A stretch of DNA of 7,007 nucleotides from an uncultured archaeon (GTDB lineage: Archaea; Thermoproteota; Nitrososphaeria; Nitrososphaerales; CALBXV01). Positions 1 to 4,853 of this stretch are shown in pieces. The notes beneath the pieces are model-generated. The model made no database searches and was not told the origin of the DNA. It worked only from the letters and a program-made list of their open reading frames with translations. Made by a program: the position numbers and the translations under genes. The stretch lies in NCBI GenBank assembly GCA_937890045.1, contig CALBXV010000156.1, positions 1 through 7,007 on the forward strand, read 5' to 3'. Numbering within the stretch: position 1 is the stretch's first letter; each line of letters starts with the position of its first letter.

Positions 1-1
1 T

Positions 2-69
2 ACAAAATCTGTTTTCTTTCATTTTTTATATTATGTAATTACGGTTTAGAGTATATTTGAAGATTTTGT
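2..69. repeat. 9-bp inverted repeat at left edge of window
   Basis: ACAAAATCT at 2-10 is the exact reverse complement of AGATTTTGT at 61-69, with a 50-nt spacer. It lies in the non-coding stretch upstream of gene 1. In such AT-rich DNA a 9-bp match could be chance, and the loop is too long for a strong terminator. It might be the remnant of an upstream gene's end or a regulatory pair of sites. The left arm touches the window edge, so its extent cannot be judged. Confidence 0.2.
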
Positions 70-95
70 CTATTTTGCATAACTTAATTAACGTA

Positions 96-107
96 AATTT
101 TTTAATC
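96..107 (+). promoter_or_regulatory. weak TATA-like element upstream of gene 1
   Basis: A T/A tract (AATTTTTTAATC) is centred about 32 nt upstream of the proposed TTG start at 134. That is the distance expected for an archaeal TATA box driving a leaderless or nearly leaderless transcript. The match to the TTTATATA-type consensus is poor, and another AT-rich segment (TTAATTAA, 84-91) is an equally possible box giving a short leader. The rest of the 133-nt upstream region shows no gene that I can support. Confidence 0.25.
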
Positions 108-133
108 TTGTTTATCTTTAATTATTATTAATA

Positions 134-2464
134 TTGAATACTGAAGTAAACAATAGTATTAATGAGAATTCTATTTCTGACCTTATTCCATTTTATGTTG
201 AAAAACTTGTTGCTATGTCTATAATTATATCTATTTCACTTATTAATCATTTTTATGTCCCTTTTTATCCAACTGCGTTAGCTATAGGACTAACTATTGG
301 TTGGGTAGCAATCTCTGCTAAAAATCATGTTATAGGTTTTACTGGTATGATTGTTACTCTAGGGTTCTCTTTTTCATATCAATTTAGTAAGAATATGAAT
401 GGTCAAATTGGGCTTTATATGTTACTTCTTATGATCTTACTAGCTGCACTGTCTTTCTCTTTAACTGCAAAAAGTATTAAAGGTCTATTTGGTACTGGAG
501 TAGGATTAATAGCAGGATTACTAATGTTGACACCGTATTTTTTTTATGCTATGCCCTTATTAATAATAACGTCGTTTTGTTACAAAGGCATATCTAGGTT
601 ATTCGCGCTTATATTCTATGTATTAATTTACTTACCTTTTGTCTTTCTTGAACATATTCAAAAGCAAATTTCTTTAGTTAATTTTACTCCAAAAATATAT
701 CAACAGGTCTCTCCTTCTTTTAGTCCACAGTTTGAATCAGTAAATTCTGATTTTATTCAAACTTTCCTCTTAATGAGTTCAGAGAACTTATATGCTGAAT
801 CAATAGTTCTTCTTTCTAAAAGCTATTTTCTTTATAACTTCTCTTTATTATTATTATCTGTTCTAATTATATCTTCTATTTCTTCAACTTATGTGCTTGA
901 TGGACTAGCTTCCGGATTGCAAAAACATGGCCGTAATGTTCAAAATATTCGTAATTATTTGCATTTACCTTCAAATTTTATTGGTCTAATGGTCTTCTTT
1001 TTACCGTTAATTTATCTTTCAAATTCAATTGGATATCAGCCATTTGAACTTAATTATATTCAATTTGGATCACTTCTTCTCTTCATGTTTATTGGTGGAG
1101 TTACTAGTGGTTTTATCAATAACTATTTTGTGGAAAGGAAAAAATTATTAGATTTAAGATTTATTATTAAGTTGCAAGGTGCAAAAATATTTGATATGTG
1201 TTCTGAAGCATTATCTTCTGTAAATTCTATTGCTTCTACTGTTCATAATATTGCTCTTGAAGATGTTAAATCTAATATTGAAGGAATAAAAGAAAAATCT
1301 GATTTATTCTTAAACACTTATTTAACTTTGAGTTCCAAAAATCTTGAAGAAGAAGTTGAAAATTTTAAAAAATTACCTGAAAATCTTGATATATATAACA
1401 AGTTAATAAGGAGACGCCTGTTGGATTATTTTATAACTTTTGATCGCTCTTATAATAATCATCTTATTGTTTTAGATAATATGGGAATTAAATTACCTCC
1501 CCTTGTACCTGAAGTGCGAAGTCAAGAAGTTGGTAAACTCTCTAATGAACGAATATTAACTGCATATCAAGATTTTGGTAAAGAAATTCATGGTATTATA
1601 TCTAGTGTAGTCTCCACAGGAGAATTATTTATGGATGTTCTAAAAAATAATTTTGATTCAACATATGAATTAACTACTGTTCCTATTGCTAGAAGCCTCT
1701 TAAATGAAGAAGATTATGAGAAATCTCTTGAAATCATAACTGAATCTTTAACTTTGATGCATAATCAATATGGTAAAGTTGGTTTTGAAATGTTGGATAA
1801 ACTTGGTCGTTCTTCTAAATTATTACGACAAAAACTTGAAACTCATATTAGACCATTTATTAATGAATTTGGCGCGCAGCAATTTCTAGATGAACTTGAT
1901 ATAATGAATACTCTTGATGACCTAATATCTTCGTATAAAATTAGTGATTCTATTATTGATATTGCTTTGTTGCCTGAAATAAAATCTAAATTTAATAATT
2001 GTCTTATCCGACTAATTACAACTATTGATGTTAAACTTACTAAACTTGAAAAAACCATTAATTCAAATCTCCCTAAAAATTTTATTTGGAATCAAAGTTA
2101 TTCAATACATGATATGTCTTCTTTGGCAATTAAATCCCTTAAAGAGGATTCTATTAAACTGGGTCAAAAATCCATTGAATCACTAGATAATGCAATTGAT
2201 ATAATTGAAACTCTTTCAAATACTCTTGATCATTATTTGACTATGCGTGAATTTACATTAAATTATCATAATGTTGAATCAATTATATTGTCTAGATTAG
2301 AACAATTAGGTACTCTAAAACCACATGATATCAAAGTTAAACATTCTGATTTATATCTTAAACTATTTGCATCTAAACATCCTTCTATAATCTATGATAA
2401 TGAAACCAAAACTTTAATCGGCAAAAATATTCCTTTATTAGATGATAATGATAATTTAAGGTAA
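134..2464 (+). CDS. polytopic membrane protein with large cytoplasmic helical domain
   Basis: I do not recognise this 776-aa protein as a named family. After a polar, acidic N-terminus (1-20) come about nine or ten hydrophobic segments, near residues 24-42, 45-62, 66-83, 92-110, 117-148 (possibly two), 154-172, 233-252, 281-298 and 308-330. A polar, probably external, loop lies at 174-230. Residues 332-776 lack membrane segments and look mostly alpha-helical, rich in Lys, Glu, Leu, Ile and Ser, with basic residues (ERKKLLDLR, 334-342) right after the last membrane segment, which suggests this half is cytoplasmic. The TTG start at 134 is preferred because an in-frame stop (119-121) closes the frame upstream and the next Met (residue 28, ATG at 215) would fall inside the first membrane segment. 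No Shine-Dalgarno is seen. Gene 2 follows after 9 nt, so the two are probably co-transcribed. Inferred role: membrane anchor or scaffold for the tubulin-like GTPase(s) encoded next to it. No catalytic motif was found. Confidence 0.85.
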   Translation: MNTEVNNSINENSISDLIPFYVEKLVAMSIIISISLINHFYVPFYPTALAIGLTIGWVAISAKNHVIGFTGMIVTLGFSFSYQFSKNMNGQIGLYMLLLMILLAALSFSLTAKSIKGLFGTGVGLIAGLLMLTPYFFYAMPLLIITSFCYKGISRLFALIFYVLIYLPFVFLEHIQKQISLVNFTPKIYQQVSPSFSPQFESVNSDFIQTFLLMSSENLYAESIVLLSKSYFLYNFSLLLLSVLIISSISSTYVLDGLASGLQKHGRNVQNIRNYLHLPSNFIGLMVFFLPLIYLSNSIGYQPFELNYIQFGSLLLFMFIGGVTSGFINNYFVERKKLLDLRFIIKLQGAKIFDMCSEALSSVNSIASTVHNIALEDVKSNIEGIKEKSDLFLNTYLTLSSKNLEEEVENFKKLPENLDIYNKLIRRRLLDYFITFDRSYNNHLIVLDNMGIKLPPLVPEVRSQEVGKLSNERILTAYQDFGKEIHGIISSVVSTGELFMDVLKNNFDSTYELTTVPIARSLLNEEDYEKSLEIITESLTLMHNQYGKVGFEMLDKLGRSSKLLRQKLETHIRPFINEFGAQQFLDELDIMNTLDDLISSYKISDSIIDIALLPEIKSKFNNCLIRLITTIDVKLTKLEKTINSNLPKNFIWNQSYSIHDMSSLAIKSLKEDSIKLGQKSIESLDNAIDIIETLSNTLDHYLTMREFTLNYHNVESIILSRLEQLGTLKPHDIKVKHSDLYLKLFASKHPSIIYDNETKTLIGKNIPLLDDNDNLR
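2458..2462 (+). promoter_or_regulatory. weak ribosome-binding site of gene 2
   Basis: AAGGT overlaps the end of gene 1 and lies 11 nt before the ATG at 2474. It is only a partial Shine-Dalgarno match at a rather long spacing. Gene 2 may therefore depend on translational coupling to gene 1, whose stop codon is 9 nt upstream. Confidence 0.3.
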
Positions 2465-2473
2465 TATATTAAA

Positions 2474-3778
2474 ATGGCAATTCTATCTGATAATATAATT
2501 ACTTGTGATAATGGCCATGTTCAACCATTAACAAATAAAATATGTGAAATTTGTGGAGCCAATATTAAAATAAATAAATCTGCTATTAAATTAAATCGGA
2601 ATATTAAAAATTTGTTTATTGGTCTTGGAGAAACTGGAGTTAATATATTAGATAAATTCCAAGTTAGTAATGTGTCAGATGTTGATAATAGTTATCTATT
2701 TCTTGATACGTCAAATAAAATAACTGATATAGACCTAGAAAATAGTAATCAACTCAATTCTCAAATTTTGTTTAGAAAATTAGGTAAGTTGTCTAAAGGT
2801 TCTGCTAGAAATTGGAAAAAAGCTGAAACAGAAGCTATTAATGATAGATATCTAAATGATTATCTACTAGAATCTGGAATTAATCAATCTGAACTTGTTT
2901 TATTGCTTTCTTCTCTCGGTGGCGGTACCGGTTGTGGTGTTGGACCAATTGTATTTAATAATATTAGTAGGATTAATGTTAACGCTAATAAAACTGCTTT
3001 TATTGTTTTACCTTCTGAAAAAGAAGCTGAACAGTTACATTTTAACGCGTTTTGTGCGTTTTCACGATTCATAAAATTTCAAAATAAAAACTGCGCTGAT
3101 TTAATTATTGTTACGGATAATACTTATCTTAATAAATATAATCATGTTGATACAAATGGTAAACCCTTACATTCTAATGAATTGTTGAGTCTAATACTTA
3201 ATTCTCTTTCACAGCCAAAATACTCTAAAACTACAATTGATTTCTTAAGCATATTTAATTCTTGTAATTCTAATGGAATACTGCATTTTGTTCCTTGCGT
3301 CGCACTTAATCACAGTCTTCGAATATATGAAAATCTAGAAGCTATCCTTGAAAGCGCTACAATTAGACCTATGGCTAATATAGACCTAGAGTCTGTCGTG
3401 GCTTCTTTTATTATTTTGCAAATACCAAATGCTATGAGAGATAGATTTACACAAAATCAAGTGTTAAAAGAATATAGTATTTGGAAAGATAAGAATTTGC
3501 CTAGAGAATTGATTAGTGAAATTGATATAAGATATTCTGATGTGGCTTCAGATAAGATTGATGTATTTGCTATGTTAGGTGGAGCTGATGTATCAAAGAT
3601 ACTTTCTAGAGCTAAACAAGGTTATAATGTAGTAAGTAGAAGTATAAGTTCTGGAATTGATGTTGATGATGAAAAAACAAATTTTATTTCTCGTGGTGAA
3701 TTAACTCAAATTGAAGAAAATGTGATTAATTATGGTACTAAACTTGGTTCTATAAGAGAACGTGTTAAAAATAATTAA
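2474..3778 (+). CDS. FtsZ/tubulin-superfamily GTPase-like protein with N-terminal zinc-ribbon
   Basis: This 434-aa protein has a full FtsZ-like layout behind a small metal-binding module. Residues 11-27 form C11-x3-H15-x8-C24-x2-C27, a likely zinc-ribbon or knuckle. The nucleotide-binding part starts with GLGETGVNILDKF (50-62), matching the first glycine loop of FtsZ. YLFLDTSN (74-81) fits the T3 region. GGGTGCG (149-155) is the tubulin signature box with Cys at its sixth position. AFIVLPSEKEA (175-185) and ADLIIVTDNTYL (208-219) match the FtsZ strands carrying T5 and the purine/ribose contacts. By my alignment the T7 loop is TIDFLS (254-259), where FtsZ has NLDFAD. The first Asp is kept (D256) but the second, catalytic one is Ser259. 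The region around 309-370 (VVASFIILQIP, then IDVFAMLGG) resembles the FtsZ C-terminal beta-alpha domain. No membrane segment is seen. GTP binding is likely. Self-sufficient hydrolysis is doubtful, because the T7 Asp that completes the active site of the next subunit seems missing. It is too divergent to call FtsZ itself; it could be a regulatory or partner subunit of the gene 4 protein. Confidence 0.85.
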   Translation: MAILSDNIITCDNGHVQPLTNKICEICGANIKINKSAIKLNRNIKNLFIGLGETGVNILDKFQVSNVSDVDNSYLFLDTSNKITDIDLENSNQLNSQILFRKLGKLSKGSARNWKKAETEAINDRYLNDYLLESGINQSELVLLLSSLGGGTGCGVGPIVFNNISRINVNANKTAFIVLPSEKEAEQLHFNAFCAFSRFIKFQNKNCADLIIVTDNTYLNKYNHVDTNGKPLHSNELLSLILNSLSQPKYSKTTIDFLSIFNSCNSNGILHFVPCVALNHSLRIYENLEAILESATIRPMANIDLESVVASFIILQIPNAMRDRFTQNQVLKEYSIWKDKNLPRELISEIDIRYSDVASDKIDVFAMLGGADVSKILSRAKQGYNVVSRSISSGIDVDDEKTNFISRGELTQIEENVINYGTKLGSIRERVKNN

Positions 3779-3809
3779 AAACACTTGTTAATTTTTAAAT
3801 CAAAATAAT

Positions 3810-3821
3810 TTTACATGTAAA
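3810..3821. repeat. 12-bp perfect palindrome in intergenic region
   Basis: TTTACATGTAAA is self-complementary. It lies between the stop of gene 2 and the TATA box of gene 3, about 38 nt upstream of that box. It could be a dimeric regulator site or a minor part of a gene 2 transcript end, since a TTTTT tract occurs just upstream at 3792-3796. A 12-bp palindrome in AT-rich DNA can also arise by chance. Confidence 0.3.
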
Positions 3822-3853
3822 TAAATTTAAATTATGTTGTTATATTAATAATG

Positions 3854-3863
3854 TATATAAATA
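3854..3863 (+). promoter_or_regulatory. archaeal-type TATA box for genes 3-4
   Basis: TATATAAATA is a good match to an archaeal TATA box, in the 126-nt gap upstream of gene 3. Transcription would be expected to start about 25 nt downstream, near 3882-3888, leaving a leader of roughly 20 nt before the ATG at 3905. No Shine-Dalgarno is seen in that leader. The promoter would make genes 3 and 4 a transcription unit separate from genes 1 and 2, although read-through from gene 2 is not excluded. Confidence 0.55.
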
Positions 3864-3886
3864 CTAGTATTTTAGTAATAATACTA
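3859..3886. promoter_or_regulatory. operator-like palindrome and direct repeat over gene 3 promoter
   Basis: AAATACTAGTATTT (3859-3872) is a perfect 14-bp palindrome that starts inside the TATA box and extends towards the expected transcription start. Its left half, AATACTA (3860-3866), recurs as a direct repeat at 3880-3886, exactly 20 bp away, close to two helical turns. A dimeric repressor bound here would block the TATA-binding protein or the polymerase. This is inference from position and symmetry only. Confidence 0.4.
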
Positions 3887-3904
3887 TACCTAGTGTAAAT
3901 TAAT

Positions 3905-4846
3905 ATGAAGTTAAATCCAATAATTACCACGTTATTTATAACATCCTTGTTACTCGGATCCCCTTTTGTATGGGGTGCTGAAGTATCTAAGGTTCCACAT
4001 ATTGAAGAAATTCAAATCGTGGATAGTAATGGAGTTGATTGGACTGGCAAAACTTTAGTTGCAGGCGGTATATATACTATAAATTTTAAACTAGTAATTG
4101 AAGTAAATCAACCTGGTAATTCTGTTACTATCTCAACTACTTTGCTTAAAGTTGGTGATAGATTTTGGGAGTTAGAAAATGATTTTGCCGGAATTGATAC
4201 TGAGAGCTGGAAACCTGGTGTTAACTCATTTGAAGCTGATATAATTAAAGGTTCAGCTAATCTTGTATTACGTGGTAAAGTCCCCTCTGATGTAACTATA
4301 ATAAATCTAGAGAATAACGTTCAATTACATAAAGAACAAAATGTGGTTATTCTAACAGTTTCTCAATCAACAAATAATGAAATTCTTGATTTCCATGAAT
4401 CTGTAATCACAGATCCTGATATTATGGACTTTGATTCTCGATTTAATACTGCAACTCAAACATTAGAAAACTCTCTTGTGGATACACGATTTAGAGATTT
4501 TTATAATAATATGTTAAATCAAATATTGGATTTAAGAAGAGCAGGTTATTTAAATCACGCTAATTCTATTCTTAATGTGCTGCCTGAATCTTCTGAATTT
4601 ATTGATCCACCTCAAACTGGTCAATATTTCATGATTTCAACTGTTGGACTATCGATTATAACTATATTGTTTGCATTCTTATGGCGTAAAAGTAAATCTG
4701 GTACTTCCAATGTTTCTAGTAAAATTAATGAACGTACTAAAGAATTAGACTTATTACTAATTAAACTGAGAAGAATTGATAAATCTATGGCTAATGATAT
4801 GCTAAAAATTAAAGAAGACATTGAGTCTATTGCAAAAGAGGGTTAA
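3905..4846 (+). CDS. signal-peptide protein with external beta domain, one membrane segment and cytoplasmic coiled coil
   Basis: This 313-aa protein has a type I membrane layout. Residues 1-24 are a signal peptide: Lys2, a hydrophobic core at about 6-18, and probable cleavage after G24 or A25. Residues about 30-155 are rich in alternating hydrophobic beta strands (for example YTINFKLVIEV, 57-67, and NVVILTVSQ, 146-154) and look like an Ig-like or CARDB-like sandwich, with no catalytic motif. Residues 160-235 look helical. A single membrane segment lies at 242-259, followed by the positive stop-transfer stretch WRKSK (260-264), which puts the C-terminus inside. Residues 272-313 are charged and helical with Leu/Ile spacing (ELDLLLIKLRRID, 280-292), a likely short coiled coil. 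The ATG at 3905 is chosen because it gives an intact signal peptide and sits a suitable distance below a TATA box. Gene 4 starts 7 nt after its stop. Inferred role: link between the cell surface and the gene 4 cytoskeletal-type protein inside. The family is not recognised by name. Confidence 0.85.
   Translation: MKLNPIITTLFITSLLLGSPFVWGAEVSKVPHIEEIQIVDSNGVDWTGKTLVAGGIYTINFKLVIEVNQPGNSVTISTTLLKVGDRFWELENDFAGIDTESWKPGVNSFEADIIKGSANLVLRGKVPSDVTIINLENNVQLHKEQNVVILTVSQSTNNEILDFHESVITDPDIMDFDSRFNTATQTLENSLVDTRFRDFYNNMLNQILDLRRAGYLNHANSILNVLPESSEFIDPPQTGQYFMISTVGLSIITILFAFLWRKSKSGTSNVSSKINERTKELDLLLIKLRRIDKSMANDMLKIKEDIESIAKEG
4838..4843 (+). promoter_or_regulatory. weak ribosome-binding site of gene 4
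   Basis: GAGGGT lies in the last codons of gene 3, with GAGG ending 12 nt before the ATG at 4854. The spacing is longer than usual, so this is only a modest Shine-Dalgarno candidate. The 7-nt gap between the two genes points to translational coupling. Confidence 0.35.
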
Positions 4847-4853
4847 ATTTTAA

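Noticed and set aside
1..22. Start of a divergent - strand gene at ATG 22-20 (MKENRFC...)
   Set aside because: Only seven codons lie in the window, and the AT-rich box on that strand lies right against the ATG, too close for a TATA box.
1843..2058. Antisense reading frame inside gene 1 (and similar ones at 2884-3072 and 4621-4821)
   Set aside because: All lie wholly within well-supported genes, have Ser/Leu/Ile-rich translations typical of antisense shadows, and show no promoter or family motif of their own.
3374..3391. NIDLES (residues 302-307 of gene 2) as the FtsZ T7 loop NxDxxD
   Set aside because: It matches NxD, but lies about 155 residues after the glycine box, while FtsZ spacing is about 100. 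TIDFLS at 254-259 fits the spacing, follows an H7-like helix and continues like FtsZ helix H8.
3779..3904. Small RNA or riboswitch in the intergenic region
   Set aside because: The region is almost entirely A/T with short palindromes only. No stable GC-containing stem or recognisable aptamer is visible.
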